Shown: piece after piece, positions 18,072 to 26,358 of the stretch
How positions within the stretch are numbered: the stretch's first letter is position 1
How the letters are laid out: every line of letters begins with the position of its first letter
DNA from: Ilumatobacteraceae bacterium
GTDB taxonomy: Bacteria > Actinomycetota > Acidimicrobiia > Acidimicrobiales > Iamiaceae
Assembly: GCA_025463265.1 (NCBI GenBank)
Contig: JAOBWH010000084.1
Coordinates: 1 to 35,721 of the forward strand
Length of the DNA: 35,721 bases
Direction: 5' to 3'
Position numbers and translations under genes: made by a program
Notes under the pieces: generated by a model
Seen by the model: the letters and a program-made list of their open reading frames with translations, nothing else
Databases searched by the model: none
Told to the model about the DNA's origin: nothing

Positions 18072-19852
18072 CCACCGCCGTAGGCCTGCGCACCCACCGA
18101 GCCGGGGAGCTGACCGAAGCCAGCATCGGCGGCGAGGTCATCTTGTGCGGGTGGGTCGCCAAGCGCCGCGACCACGGCGGGGTGGCGTTCATCGACCTGC
18201 GCGACGCCAGCGGCGTGGTCCAGGTGGTCATCCACGACGAGGCCGTGGCCCACCCGCTGCGGTCGGAGTTCTGCCTGCGGATCATCGGCACGGTCACCCG
18301 CCGCCCCGAGGGCAACGACAACCCCAACCTGGCCACCGGCACCATCGAGGTCGAGGCCACCACGGTCGAGGTCCTCAGCGAGTCGGCGGTCCTGCCGTTC
18401 CCGATCGAGGAGCACGAGACCACGCCGGTCTCCGACGAGGTGCGGTACAGGTACCGCTACCTGGATCTCCGACGAGCCGAGTCGGCGGCCGCCATCCGCC
18501 TGCGCAGCCGGGTCAACCAGGCCGCACGCGAGGTGCTGCTGGGCGACGGCTTCGTCGAGGTGGAGACCCCGACGCTCACCCGCAGCACGCCCGAGGGCGC
18601 CCGGGACTTCGTGGTGCCCGCACGCCTGCAGCCCGGTTCCTGGTACGCCCTCCCGCAGAGCCCGCAGCTGTTCAAGCAGCTGCTGATGGTGTCGGGCCTC
18701 GAGCGGTACTTCCAGATCGCCCGCTGCTACCGCGACGAGGACTTCCGCGCCGACCGCCAGCCGGAGTTCACCCAGCTCGATGTCGAGATGAGCTTCGTGG
18801 TCGAAGACGATGTCATCGCCCTCGGCGAGCGCATCGTGTCCGCTGCGTGGTCCCTCATCGGCCACGAGATCCCGCTGCCCATCCCGCGCATCACCTACGC
18901 CGAGGCCATGCGCCGCTACGGCTCCGACAAGCCCGACCTCCGCTTCGACCTCGAGCTGGTCGACTGCACCGGCTACTTCGCCGCCACGGAGTTCGGCGTG
19001 TTCCAGGCCCCGCACGTGGGTGCGGTCGTCATGCCCGGCGGCGCCTCGCAGACCCGCAAGGTCCTCGACAGCTGGCAGGACTGGGCCAAGGCGCGCGGCG
19101 CCCGAGGCCTGGCCTACGTGCTGGTCGGCGACGACGGCGAGCTGAAGGGCCCGGTCGCCAAGAACATCTCGGATGAGGAGCGGGCCGGTCTGGCTGCGCA
19201 CTGCGGGGCCCACCCCGGCGACTGCATCTTCTTCGGTGCCGGCACGGAGCGCTCGGCCAAGGCCCTCCTCGGCGCCGCCCGCCTGGAGATCGCCAAGCGC
19301 GGTGGCCTCATCGACGAGGACGCCTGGGCGTTCACGTGGGTGGTCGATGCGCCGCTGTTCGAGCCTGCGGGCGAGACCGACGACGTGGCCGTCGGCTCCG
19401 GAGCCTGGACCGCCGTGCACCACGCGTTCACCTCGCCGAAGCCCGAGAGCAGCGACACGTTCGACACCGAACCGGCCTCGGCGCTCGCGTACGCCTACGA
19501 CATCGTGTGCAACGGCAACGAGATCGGCGGCGGGTCGATCCGAATCCACCGCCGCGACGTGCAGGAGCGGGTGTTCGCCGTCATGGGGCTCTCGCCCGAG
19601 GAGGCCGAGGAGAAGTTCGGCTTCCTGCTCGAGGCGTTCAAGTACGGTGCCCCGCCCCACGGTGGCATCGCGTTCGGCTGGGACCGCATCTGCGCCCTGC
19701 TCAGCGGGGCGTCCTCGATCCGCGAGGTCATCGCCTTCCCCAAGACCGGCGGCGGCTTCGACCCGCTGACCAGCGCCCCCGCCCCCATCACCGACGCCCA
19801 GCGCAAGGAGGCCGGGGTCGACTTCGTCCCCGACCCCGCTTCACCCGCCTGA
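18068..19852 (+). CDS. aspS: Aspartyl-tRNA synthetase, probably non-discriminating
   Basis: Class IIb synthetase charging tRNA-Asp and, here probably, tRNA-Asn. The 594-residue bacterial-type enzyme has an N-terminal OB anticodon domain (1-110), motif 2 with [19 protein letters not shown] (220-238), the GAD insertion domain, and motif 3 [14 protein letters not shown]. Two residues that decide tRNA discrimination in bacterial AspRS are His36 (in RRDHGG) and Gly82 (in RRPEGND), the combination found in non-discriminating enzymes such as that of Pseudomonas aeruginosa. Asp-tRNA-Asn would then be amidated by GatCAB, which is not in the window. The ATG overlaps the hisS stop and follows an AAGGA site. 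Confidence 0.95.
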   Translation: MTTAVGLRTHRAGELTEASIGGEVILCGWVAKRRDHGGVAFIDLRDASGVVQVVIHDEAVAHPLRSEFCLRIIGTVTRRPEGNDNPNLATGTIEVEATTVEVLSESAVLPFPIEEHETTPVSDEVRYRYRYLDLRRAESAAAIRLRSRVNQAAREVLLGDGFVEVETPTLTRSTPEGARDFVVPARLQPGSWYALPQSPQLFKQLLMVSGLERYFQIARCYRDEDFRADRQPEFTQLDVEMSFVVEDDVIALGERIVSAAWSLIGHEIPLPIPRITYAEAMRRYGSDKPDLRFDLELVDCTGYFAATEFGVFQAPHVGAVVMPGGASQTRKVLDSWQDWAKARGARGLAYVLVGDDGELKGPVAKNISDEERAGLAAHCGAHPGDCIFFGAGTERSAKALLGAARLEIAKRGGLIDEDAWAFTWVVDAPLFEPAGETDDVAVGSGAWTAVHHAFTSPKPESSDTFDTEPASALAYAYDIVCNGNEIGGGSIRIHRRDVQERVFAVMGLSPEEAEEKFGFLLEAFKYGAPPHGGIAFGWDRICALLSGASSIREVIAFPKTGGGFDPLTSAPAPITDAQRKEAGVDFVPDPASPA

Positions 19853-19888
19853 GCGAGCGAGGCGTCCCGCACCGGGGTGGCGGTCATC

Positions 19889-19894
19889 TAGGGT
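19889..19894 (+). promoter_or_regulatory. Predicted -10 element of the DUF4234 gene
   Basis: TAGGGT lies 42 bases before the ATG at 19937, giving a leader of about 35 bases with a Shine-Dalgarno-like AGGTGGG. Unlike most neighbours, this gene would not be leaderless. Confidence 0.5.
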
Positions 19895-19895
19895 G

Positions 19896-19927
19896 CCCAC
19901 CTGTCACAACGAAACGACCGAGGTGGG
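19896..19927 (+). promoter_or_regulatory. Inverted repeat pairing with the DUF4234 ribosome-binding site
   Basis: CCCACCT (19896-19902) is the exact reverse complement of AGGTGGG (19921-19927), the likely ribosome-binding site 9 bases before the ATG; the loop is 18 bases. In a transcript reading through from aspS the site would be hidden in a hairpin. Initiation at about 19901 from the local promoter would drop most of the left arm and free it. Confidence 0.4.
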
Positions 19928-19936
19928 AACAACGTC

Positions 19937-20317
19937 ATGGGACCTGTTGGAAAGATCCGTTCACCGTGGGCCGTCATCGGCCTCAGCATCATCACGCTGG
20001 GCATCTACGGCCTGTACTGGCAGTACGCCACCTTCCAGGAGATGAAGGACCACTCCAACCAGGGCATCGGCGGGGTGCTGGGCCTGGTGATCGGACTCCT
20101 GGTCGCCCCCGTGAACCTCTTCTTGATGCCATCGGAGATCGGCAACCTCTACGCCGCTCGCGGCCAGGAGAAGCCGGTCTCGGGGGCCACGGGCTGCTGG
20201 ATCTTCCTGCCGCTCGTCGGAGGGCTGGTCTGGCTGTTCAAGGTGCAGGGCCGCCTGAACGAGTACTGGGACGCGACGCCGCCCCTCACCGAGGGCTTCG
20301 CCGCCGCGACGGCCTGA
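19937..20317 (+). CDS. DUF4234 family membrane protein
   Basis: Small membrane protein of unknown function. The 126-residue product opens with RSPWAVIGLSIITLGIYGLYWQYATFQEM (split as RSPWAVIGLSIITLGIY and then GLYWQYATFQEM), the hallmark of DUF4234. It has three probable hydrophobic segments (about 11-27, 44-66 and 88-102). Related proteins often carry other modules; here the domain stands alone. It is a single-gene unit with its own promoter, a structured leader and a following hairpin. The ATG is set by AGGTGGG upstream. Function cannot be told from the sequence. Confidence 0.85.
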   Translation: MGPVGKIRSPWAVIGLSIITLGIYGLYWQYATFQEMKDHSNQGIGGVLGLVIGLLVAPVNLFLMPSEIGNLYAARGQEKPVSGATGCWIFLPLVGGLVWLFKVQGRLNEYWDATPPLTEGFAAATA

Positions 20318-20322
20318 TCGGA

Positions 20323-20346
20323 ACCCCGTCCCCGGGGCGTCGGGGT
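20323..20346 (+). terminator. Probable GC-rich terminator hairpin after the DUF4234 gene
   Basis: ACCCCG (20323-20328) pairs with CGGGGT (20341-20346), with a further CCCC/GGGG palindrome between them. It begins 6 bases after the stop codon and sits before the next promoter at 20354. There is no T-tract, as is common for actinobacterial terminators. Confidence 0.45.
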
Positions 20347-20353
20347 CAGGCGG

Positions 20354-20359
20354 TAGCGT
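20354..20359 (+). promoter_or_regulatory. Predicted -10 element of the DUF1003-rarA operon (leaderless)
   Basis: TAGCGT in the GGTAGNNT context ends 6 bases before the GTG at 20366. Confidence 0.55.
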
Positions 20360-20365
20360 CAGCGC

Positions 20366-20878
20366 GTGTCCGTGTTCAACCGCCGCCGTAGGTCCACGCG
20401 AGACCTCTCGACGCCCCGCTACGGGGATCGCTTCGGGTCGTACTACGACCCGGAGGGCTTCGGGCGATTCAGCGAGCGCATCGCCCACACCATCGGCACC
20501 GCCCGCTTCCTGGTCATCCAGACGGTCGTCGTCGCGTTCTGGATCACCTGGAACACGCTCGGGCCGGAATCGCTGCGCTTCGACACCACGTCGCTGATCT
20601 TGTTGAACCTGGTGTTCTCCACCCAGGCCGCCTACGCCGCCCCGCTGATCCTGCTGGCGGAGACCCGCCAGGCCGACCGAGACCGGGCCGAGGCCAACGA
20701 GGACCGCCGTCGCGGGGCCGACGTGAAGGCGGACCTGGACTACCTCGCCCGAGAGATGGCCAGCCTGCGGATGCGGGTGGTCGACTCCGACGATCTGGCT
20801 CGGGTCGAGGCCAAGCTCGACCGGCTGCTCGCGATCAAGGAGCCGGCGGAGACCCGAGAGGACGGCGCGCCGGCGTGA
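20366..20878 (+). CDS. DUF1003 family membrane protein
   Basis: Membrane protein of unknown function. The 170-residue product matches DUF1003: an Arg-rich cytoplasmic start, RIAHTIGTARFLVIQTVVVAF (about 38-58), WITWNTL, then FDTTSLILLNLVFSTQAAYAAPLILLAE with the family's Leu-Asn-Leu and Ala-Pro pattern, ending in ETRQADRDRAEANEDRR and a charged, probably coiled-coil tail (about 105-160). Two membrane helices are expected with both ends inside. The GTG start at 20366 is 6 bases after a -10 element. It precedes rarA by 3 bases, so it is probably the first gene of that transcript. Confidence 0.87.
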   Translation: MSVFNRRRRSTRDLSTPRYGDRFGSYYDPEGFGRFSERIAHTIGTARFLVIQTVVVAFWITWNTLGPESLRFDTTSLILLNLVFSTQAAYAAPLILLAETRQADRDRAEANEDRRRGADVKADLDYLAREMASLRMRVVDSDDLARVEAKLDRLLAIKEPAETREDGAPA

Positions 20879-20881
20879 CCC

Positions 20882-22234
20882 GTGGCTGACGACCTCTTCT
20901 CCTCGTCGGTGGAGGACCAGCTCGCCCGCCGGGCGCCGCTGGCCGACCGGCTGCGGCCCCGCACCCTCGATGACATCGTCGGGCAGGACCACCTGATCGG
21001 GCCGGGGCAGCCCCTGCGGGTGCTGATCGAGTCCGACCGGTTGTCGTCAGTGATCCTGTGGGGCCCGCCCGGCACGGGGAAGACCACGCTGGCCAAGGTC
21101 ATCGCCGGCCACACGGCCAAGGCGTTCGAGACGCTGTCGGCCGTCACCGCCGGGGTGAAGGACGTGCGGGAGGTCACCGCCCGGGCCCAGCAGCGCCTGG
21201 GCGAGCGGCAGCAGGGCACGATCTTGTTCCTCGACGAGGTGCACCGGTTCAACAAGGCCCAGCAGGACGCCCTGCTCCCGTCGGTGGAGACCGGCCTGAT
21301 CATCTTGATCGGCGCCACCACCGAGAACCCGTACTTCGAGGTCAACCCGCCGCTGCTCAGCCGGTCCACGCTGTTCCGCCTCAACGCTCTCGACGACGAC
21401 GCCGCCCGGCGGCTCATCGCCAAGGCGCTCGGGGCCGAGGGTGCCACCGCCGATGCCGATGCGGTCGACCACCTGGCCGCCCGGGCCAACGGCGACGGCC
21501 GCCACACGCTCACCAGCCTGGAGGTCGCCGTCGCCCTGGCCCAGCAGCGAGCTGCGGCGGAGGGCGGTGACGCGGTGGTGAGCCTCGTGGATGCCGAGGC
21601 CGCGCTCGGCACCAAGGCCCTGCGCTACGGCCGCGACGACCACTACGACGTGATCTCGGCCTTCATCAAGAGCATCCGCGGCTCGGATCCCGATGCCGGC
21701 CTGTACTGGCTGGCCACCATGCTCGAGGCGGGCGAGGACGCCCGGTTCATCGCCCGCCGGCTGGTCATCCTGGCGTCGGAGGACATCGGACCGGCGGACC
21801 CGCTCTCGCTGCTCGTGGCCACGGCCGCAGCCCAGGCGGTGGAGTACGTCGGCCTGCCCGAGGCGCAGCTGAACCTTTCGCAGGCCGTGATCCACCTGGC
21901 CACCGCACCCAAGTCGAACAGCGCCACCAACGCCATCTCCTCGGCGAGGGCCGACGTCCGGGAACGCCCCTCGTCCGGTGTCCCCGCCCACCTCCGGGAC
22001 GGGCACTACCAGGGAGCGAAGAGCATCGGCCACGGCGCCGGCTACCGGTATCCTCACGACGACCCGCGCGGCTGGGTGGAGCAGGAGTACCTGCCGCCCG
22101 AGGTCGCCGACCGCCACTACTACGAGCCCACCCAGCACGGGCGGGAACGGGAGATCGCAGACCGCATGGCCCGCTTGCGCCAACCGACCGAGACCCCCGG
22201 TGACGACGCTCCTCGGAGGAGCGACGCCTCGTGA
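20882..22234 (+). CDS. rarA: Replication-associated recombination AAA+ ATPase RarA (MgsA)
   Basis: Clamp-loader-like ATPase acting at stalled replication forks. The 450-residue protein has LRPRTLDDIVGQDHLIG (24-40), Walker A GPPGTGKTT (61-69), Walker B TILFLDEVHRFNKAQQDALL (113-132), sensor 1 GATTENPYFEV, LLSRSTLFRLNAL, and the C-terminal tetramerisation domain beginning around DDHYDVISAFIKSIRGSDPDA. The conserved KSNSATNAI and PAHLRDGHYQGAKSIGHG segments are present. GTG 20882 gives the normal N-terminus. Its stop overlaps the next gene (GTGA). The rarA to alaS interval is conserved across Actinobacteria. Confidence 0.96.
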   Translation: MADDLFSSSVEDQLARRAPLADRLRPRTLDDIVGQDHLIGPGQPLRVLIESDRLSSVILWGPPGTGKTTLAKVIAGHTAKAFETLSAVTAGVKDVREVTARAQQRLGERQQGTILFLDEVHRFNKAQQDALLPSVETGLIILIGATTENPYFEVNPPLLSRSTLFRLNALDDDAARRLIAKALGAEGATADADAVDHLAARANGDGRHTLTSLEVAVALAQQRAAAEGGDAVVSLVDAEAALGTKALRYGRDDHYDVISAFIKSIRGSDPDAGLYWLATMLEAGEDARFIARRLVILASEDIGPADPLSLLVATAAAQAVEYVGLPEAQLNLSQAVIHLATAPKSNSATNAISSARADVRERPSSGVPAHLRDGHYQGAKSIGHGAGYRYPHDDPRGWVEQEYLPPEVADRHYYEPTQHGREREIADRMARLRQPTETPGDDAPRRSDAS

Positions 22235-22608
22235 GCGCCGTCGTGCTGGCCGAGCTGTCGGCATCCGACCTGGCGATGGTGATCGTCACCGGCTGCAGCA
22301 TCGTCGCCGTGGTGGCGGTCCTGTTCGCCCTCCAGCGCATCTTGATCGCCGTCCGCCGGGTCACCCGGACGCTCGACGAGCTCAACGCCCAGGCCCTGCC
22401 GCTCATCGACGAGATGGCCGAGGCGCTGGCCGAGGCCAACGAGGAGCTCGCCCGCGTGGACCGGCTGGTCGGGAGCGCCGAGTCCATCTCGGCCACGGTC
22501 GATGCCACCTCGAAGCTGGCCTACCGGGCCTTGTCGGCCCCGGTCATCAAGACGGTCGCCATCCGCAGCGGTGCTTCTCGCGCCGCCCGGCGGATGCGGA
22601 AGGAGTAG
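22231..22608 (+). CDS. DUF948-like small membrane protein
   Basis: 125-residue protein with one N-terminal membrane helix (about 14-38, LAMVIVTGCSIVAVVAVLFALQ and so on, given here in part) followed by a heptad-like helical region (about 42-88) and a basic C-terminus ending RRMRKE. This is the DUF948 pattern: a membrane anchor plus a coiled coil. In actinobacteria a DUF948 protein and a DUF6167 protein commonly lie between rarA and alaS. The GTG overlaps the rarA stop by 4 bases and has GGAGGAG upstream. The role is unknown; a structural or envelope-associated function is only a guess. Confidence 0.82.
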   Translation: MSAVVLAELSASDLAMVIVTGCSIVAVVAVLFALQRILIAVRRVTRTLDELNAQALPLIDEMAEALAEANEELARVDRLVGSAESISATVDATSKLAYRALSAPVIKTVAIRSGASRAARRMRKE

Positions 22609-22610
22609 AC

Positions 22611-22976
22611 GTGTTCAAGCGGGTCTTCTGGTTGAGCACCGGCGTCGCCGTCGGTGCGAGTGGTGCGTTCTGGGCCAAGCGCAAGGTGGAGGAGACGGTG
22701 GAGCAGTACCTCCCCGAACAGGTGGCGGTGCGCGCCGCAGCCACCGCGAAGGGCCTCGGGACCACGGTCCGCCAGGCCGCGGCCGAGGGCCGGGACGCCA
22801 TGCGTGCGACGGAGGCCGAGCTGCGCGCCCGGGTCGAGGCCCGCACGTTCGTGGGCGACGGGCCCGAGCCGCCGGCTCCCGCCAGGGAGACCAAGCCCAG
22901 CGGCACCCGCCGGGCCGGCCGGGTCGCCACCCACGCCGGCACCGGACCGGTCGGTCGCCGTCGCTCCCGTCGCTGA
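22611..22976 (+). CDS. DUF6167-like small membrane-associated protein
   Basis: 121-residue protein of unknown function. It begins VFKRVFWLSTGVAVGASGAFWA, a single hydrophobic segment, followed by KRKVEETVEQYLPEQVA, an Ala/Glu/Arg-rich helix (about 40-78) and a basic, Pro/Arg-rich tail ending GRRRSRR. The FKR-FWL start and position after a DUF948 gene match DUF6167 proteins of other actinobacteria. GTG 22611 is chosen because GGAAGGAG at 22598-22605 is a clear ribosome-binding site 5 bases away. The next small gene starts one base after its stop. Confidence 0.8.
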   Translation: MFKRVFWLSTGVAVGASGAFWAKRKVEETVEQYLPEQVAVRAAATAKGLGTTVRQAAAEGRDAMRATEAELRARVEARTFVGDGPEPPAPARETKPSGTRRAGRVATHAGTGPVGRRRSRR

Positions 22977-22977
22977 G

Positions 22978-23217
22978 GTGCCCACCGGCGGATCCCGATC
23001 CTCCACCGCCCAGCGGCTCGTTGCGGCACTGGTCGCGCTCGGCCTCGGCCTGACCGCAGCCGTGCTGGCCGTGGCCGGTCACCCGCCGTGGGAGGGGCCC
23101 ACCGTGCTCTCGCTCACGGAGACCCACGGGCTCCACCAGGGCGACGTCATCGCCCTCATCCCGCTCGGCGCGGGCGCCTGGCTGGCCTGGTGGTGCTGGG
23201 ACGAACGGCGTCGTTGA
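22978..23217 (+). CDS. Small two-helix membrane protein, function unknown
   Basis: 79-residue hypothetical protein. Two hydrophobic segments (about 15-33 and 59-72, the latter ending GAWLAWWCW) flank an outer or inner loop with HPPWEGPTVLSLTETHGLHQGD. It starts at GTG 22978, one base after the previous stop, and has no clear ribosome-binding site, so coupled translation is likely. I do not recognise the family; ETHGLHxGD-type loops occur in short hypothetical membrane proteins of actinobacteria. It is the last gene before the alaS promoter. An in-frame open stretch extends upstream through the previous gene, so the start is less certain than the frame. Confidence 0.65.
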   Translation: MPTGGSRSSTAQRLVAALVALGLGLTAAVLAVAGHPPWEGPTVLSLTETHGLHQGDVIALIPLGAGAWLAWWCWDERRR

Positions 23218-23226
23218 GGGTGAGAG

Positions 23227-23276
23227 CGGACCGGTAGGGTGGTCCGACCATCGCCCGGGCCGCCGTCGGCTGCCCG
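23227..23276 (+). promoter_or_regulatory. alaS promoter with palindrome and leader hairpin
   Basis: The -10 element TAGGGT (23235-23240, GGTAGNNT context) sits inside a perfect inverted repeat, CGGACC at 23227-23232 and GGTCCG at 23241-23246. The leader of about 57 bases then has a second stem, CGGGC (23256-23260) with GCCCG (23272-23276) plus an inner GCC/GGC, before a strong purine-rich ribosome-binding site. The palindrome could be an operator. The leader is too short and lacks the conserved boxes for a T-box. Confidence 0.45.
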
Positions 23277-23303
23277 TCACAGTCCGGAAGGGGGGCGAGC
23301 AGC

Positions 23304-25901
23304 GTGAAGGCACAGGAGCTCCGGCAGGTCTGGACCGAGTTCTGGGTGGCCAAGCAGCACACGGACGTGCCCGCCAGCGGGCTCATCCCGCTGCACCCCT
23401 CGGCCCCGATGTTCACCAACTCCGGGATGATGCCCTTCGTCCCGTACTTCATCGGCGAGGAGCAGGCGCCGTACCGCCCGCCGCGCGCCACGTCGGTCCA
23501 GACGTGCGTCCGCGCCGGCGGCAAGCACAACGACCTCGACGCCATCGGCCGCTCCCTGCGCCACCTCAGCTTCTTCGAGATGCTGGGCAACTTCAGCTTC
23601 GGCGACTACTTCAAGGCCGATGCGATCCGCTGGGCCTGGGAGTTCTCCACCGAGGTCCTGGGCCTGGACCCCGAGCGCATCTGGGTCACCTGCCACGTCG
23701 ACGACGACGAGGCCGTCGACCTGTGGGTCGACGAGGTGGGCTTCCCCATCGAGCGCATCCAGCGCCTCGACAAGGACAACTTCTGGGAGATGGGCGACAC
23801 CGGTCCCTGCGGCCCGTCGTCCGAGCTGTTCTGGGACTTCGGTCCCGAGTTCGGTCCCGAGGGCGGCCCGGCCAACCCGGCGTCCGAGGAGCGCTACGTG
23901 GAGTTCTGGAACCTGGTGTTCCAGCAGTACTTCCGCCTGGGCGACGGCAGCCTCAAGCCGCTCGAGACCCGCAACATCGACACCGGTGCTGGGCTGGAGC
24001 GCATCCTCGGGGTCACCATCGGCTCCCCCGACGTCTTCCAGACCGACGAGCTGCGCCACCTGGTGGCGGCGGCGGAGGGTGCCACCGGGGTGGAGCTCGG
24101 CGCCGACCCCGAGTCGGACGTGGCGCTGAAGCTGCTGGCGGACCACGCGCGGACCATGACCTTCCTGGTGAGCGACGGGGTCATCCCCTCCAACGAGGAC
24201 CGCGGCTACGTGCTGCGCCGCATCATCCGGCGCGCCATCCGGTTCGCCTACCTCCTCGGCGTCGAGAAGCCGATCACGCCGCTCATGGCGGAGCGGGTCA
24301 TCGAGCTCATGGGCCCGGCGTACCCGAAGATGGTCGCCAACACCGACACCATCCTCGGGATCCTGGGCCGGGAGGAGGAGCAGTTCCGCCGCACGCTCCG
24401 CAGCGGGCTCTCCATCCTCGACTCCGCGCTCGCCGAGGTGCCCGAGGCCGGTGACCTGCCCGGGGCGGTGGCGTTCCAGCTGCACGACACCTACGGGTTC
24501 CCCCTGGAGGTCACCACGGAGATCGCCGAGGGCCGCGGCTACGCCGTCGACCGGGCTGGGTTCGACGCCGCCATGGCCGATCAGCGCGACCGGGCTCGCA
24601 AGGGCGGCAAGAAGGGCGGGCTGGCGGTCGGCGACGAGGTCGACGCGTTCCAGGCCGTGCTCGACGGTCACGGCACCTCGGAGTTCGTCGGCCGAGAGGT
24701 CTTCACCGTCGACGCCGACGTGCTGGCCGTGGTCCCCGGGTCCAACGGCCAGGTGAGCGTGTTCCTCGATCGCACCCCCTTCTACGCCGAGTCCGGCGGA
24801 CAGGTCGGCGACACCGGCACCATCACCGGGCCCGACGGCTCCGGGGAGGTGCTCGACACGGTGCAGGCGCTGCCCGGGCTGCACCGCCACATCATGCGCC
24901 TGACCAGCGGTTCGCTCGCTGCCGGCGACAAGGTCGTCGCCGCCATCGACACCGATCGCCGTGACGCCATCCGGCGCAACCACACCGCGACCCACCTGCT
25001 CCACTGGGCGCTGCGCGAGGTGCTCGGCTCGCATGTGAAGCAGCAGGGCTCGCTGGTCGACCCCGCCCGCCTGCGGTTCGACTTCAGCCACTACGAGCCC
25101 GTCACCCCCGAGCAGGTGGTGGCCATCGAGGACCTCGTGAACGGCGACGTGCTGGCCAACGAGCCGGTCCGGCACTTCGAGACCACCAAGGCCGAGGCGG
25201 CCGAGCTGGGCGCCATCGCGTTCTTCGGCGAGAAGTACGGGGAGATCGTCCGCGTGCTCGAGGCCGGGCCGCACTCCACCGAGCTGTGCGGTGGCACCCA
25301 CGTCCGCCGCACCGGCGACATCGGGCCCATCAAGATCGTGGCCGAGTCGTCGATCGGCTCGAACCTGCGCCGGCTGGAGGCGGTCACGGGCACGGGACCG
25401 ATCGAGCGGCTGCGGCGCGAGGAAGCCGAACTGGCGGCGGTCGCCGAGCGCATCGGCGTTCCGCAGGCGGAGCTGCTCGACGGGATCGACAAGCGGCTGG
25501 CCGAGCTGCGGGACCTGCGCGCCGAGGTGAAGTCCCTGCGCTCCAAGCTGGCGTCGGGTGGTGCCGCAGACCTGGCCGCGGTTGCGGTCGACGGCGTCGT
25601 CGTCGCCCGGGTCGACGGCCTGGCGCGCGACGACCTCCGGAGCCTGGGCGTCGCCGTCCGGGACCAGGAGGGCATCCGTGCCGTCGTGCTCATCGGTGCG
25701 CCCGAAGGCGGGGGCGTGGCCCTCGTGTCGGCCACCACCAAGGACGGCGGCCTCGACGCCGGGTCGCTCATCGCCGATGCCGCCCGGACCGTGGGCGGCG
25801 GTGGCGGCAAGAACCCCGAGCTCGCCGTGGCGGGAGGCAAGGACCCGTCGCGCATCGACGAGGCTCTCGACCAGGCGCGCGCCGCCGCCGGCATCGCCTA
25901 G
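23304..25901 (+). CDS. alaS: Alanyl-tRNA synthetase
   Basis: Charges tRNA-Ala and edits misacylated Ser and Gly. The 865-residue protein has the aminoacylation domain with HPSAPMFTNSGMMPF (31-45), RHLSFFEMLGNFSFGDYFK (86-104), GDTGPCGPSSE (164-174) and NIDTGAGLERI (224-234); the editing domain with the zinc ligands H560, H564, C662 and H666 (HTATH and CGGTH); and a C-terminal dimerisation domain ending in a Gly-rich GGGGGKNPELAVAGG segment. GTG 23304 is supported by GGAAGGGGGGCGAG just upstream. The promoter has a palindrome over the -10 element. The gene leads an alaS-ruvX-mltG-aroE unit. Confidence 0.97.
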   Translation: MKAQELRQVWTEFWVAKQHTDVPASGLIPLHPSAPMFTNSGMMPFVPYFIGEEQAPYRPPRATSVQTCVRAGGKHNDLDAIGRSLRHLSFFEMLGNFSFGDYFKADAIRWAWEFSTEVLGLDPERIWVTCHVDDDEAVDLWVDEVGFPIERIQRLDKDNFWEMGDTGPCGPSSELFWDFGPEFGPEGGPANPASEERYVEFWNLVFQQYFRLGDGSLKPLETRNIDTGAGLERILGVTIGSPDVFQTDELRHLVAAAEGATGVELGADPESDVALKLLADHARTMTFLVSDGVIPSNEDRGYVLRRIIRRAIRFAYLLGVEKPITPLMAERVIELMGPAYPKMVANTDTILGILGREEEQFRRTLRSGLSILDSALAEVPEAGDLPGAVAFQLHDTYGFPLEVTTEIAEGRGYAVDRAGFDAAMADQRDRARKGGKKGGLAVGDEVDAFQAVLDGHGTSEFVGREVFTVDADVLAVVPGSNGQVSVFLDRTPFYAESGGQVGDTGTITGPDGSGEVLDTVQALPGLHRHIMRLTSGSLAAGDKVVAAIDTDRRDAIRRNHTATHLLHWALREVLGSHVKQQGSLVDPARLRFDFSHYEPVTPEQVVAIEDLVNGDVLANEPVRHFETTKAEAAELGAIAFFGEKYGEIVRVLEAGPHSTELCGGTHVRRTGDIGPIKIVAESSIGSNLRRLEAVTGTGPIERLRREEAELAAVAERIGVPQAELLDGIDKRLAELRDLRAEVKSLRSKLASGGAADLAAVAVDGVVVARVDGLARDDLRSLGVAVRDQEGIRAVVLIGAPEGGGVALVSATTKDGGLDAGSLIADAARTVGGGGGKNPELAVAGGKDPSRIDEALDQARAAAGIA

Positions 25902-25908
25902 GCGGGCC

Positions 25909-26358
25909 ATGCGCGTGCTCGCCCTGGATCTCGGATCGAAGCGGATCGGCCTGGCGGTCTCCGACGACGCCCAGCGGGTGGCCACGCCCATCGGCACCCT
26001 CGACCGTCACGGCGACCGGCCTCGCCTGCACCGCGAGATCGCCGAGCTGGTGGCCGAGTGGGAGGCCGGCGTGCTCCTGCTCGGGCTGCCCATCGCCCTC
26101 GACGGGACGATCGGTCCGGCCGCCTCGGCCGTGCTCGCCGAGCGCGACGAACTGGCCGAGGTGGTGCCGGTGCCCGTGGTCGTGCACGATGAACGGATGA
26201 CGACGCGCATCGCCGATCGATCGCTGCGGGAGCGCGGCGATCTCGACGCCCGGGCCCGCAAGCAGGTCATCGACCAGGTGGCGGCCACGGTGATCCTCCA
26301 GGACTGGCTGGATCACGGGCCCCACGACGAGCCGGCCGAGGAGGCTGCTCGCCCGTGA
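25909..26358 (+). CDS. ruvX: Putative pre-16S rRNA nuclease / Holliday junction resolvase-like RuvX (YqgF)
   Basis: RNase H-fold nuclease of the YqgF family, implicated in 16S rRNA 5'-end maturation. The 149-residue product has LALDLGSKRIGLAVSDD (4-20) with the catalytic D7, VLLLGLPIALDGT (54-66), HDERMTTRIAD in the third strand region, and KQVIDQVAATVILQDWL with the last catalytic Asp. Length is normal. ATG 25909 is 7 bases after the alaS stop. The stop overlaps mltG by 4 bases (GTGA). AlaS-ruvX-mltG-aroE is a widely conserved order. Confidence 0.95.
   Translation: MRVLALDLGSKRIGLAVSDDAQRVATPIGTLDRHGDRPRLHREIAELVAEWEAGVLLLGLPIALDGTIGPAASAVLAERDELAEVVPVPVVVHDERMTTRIADRSLRERGDLDARARKQVIDQVAATVILQDWLDHGPHDEPAEEAARP

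Noticed and set aside
19846-19864. CGCCT/AGGCG hairpin as aspS terminator
   Set aside because: 5-bp stem, overlaps the stop codon and has no T-tract; too weak to call.
23247-23303. T-box riboswitch upstream of alaS
   Set aside because: The leader is only about 57 bases with no T-box consensus or terminator/antiterminator pair.
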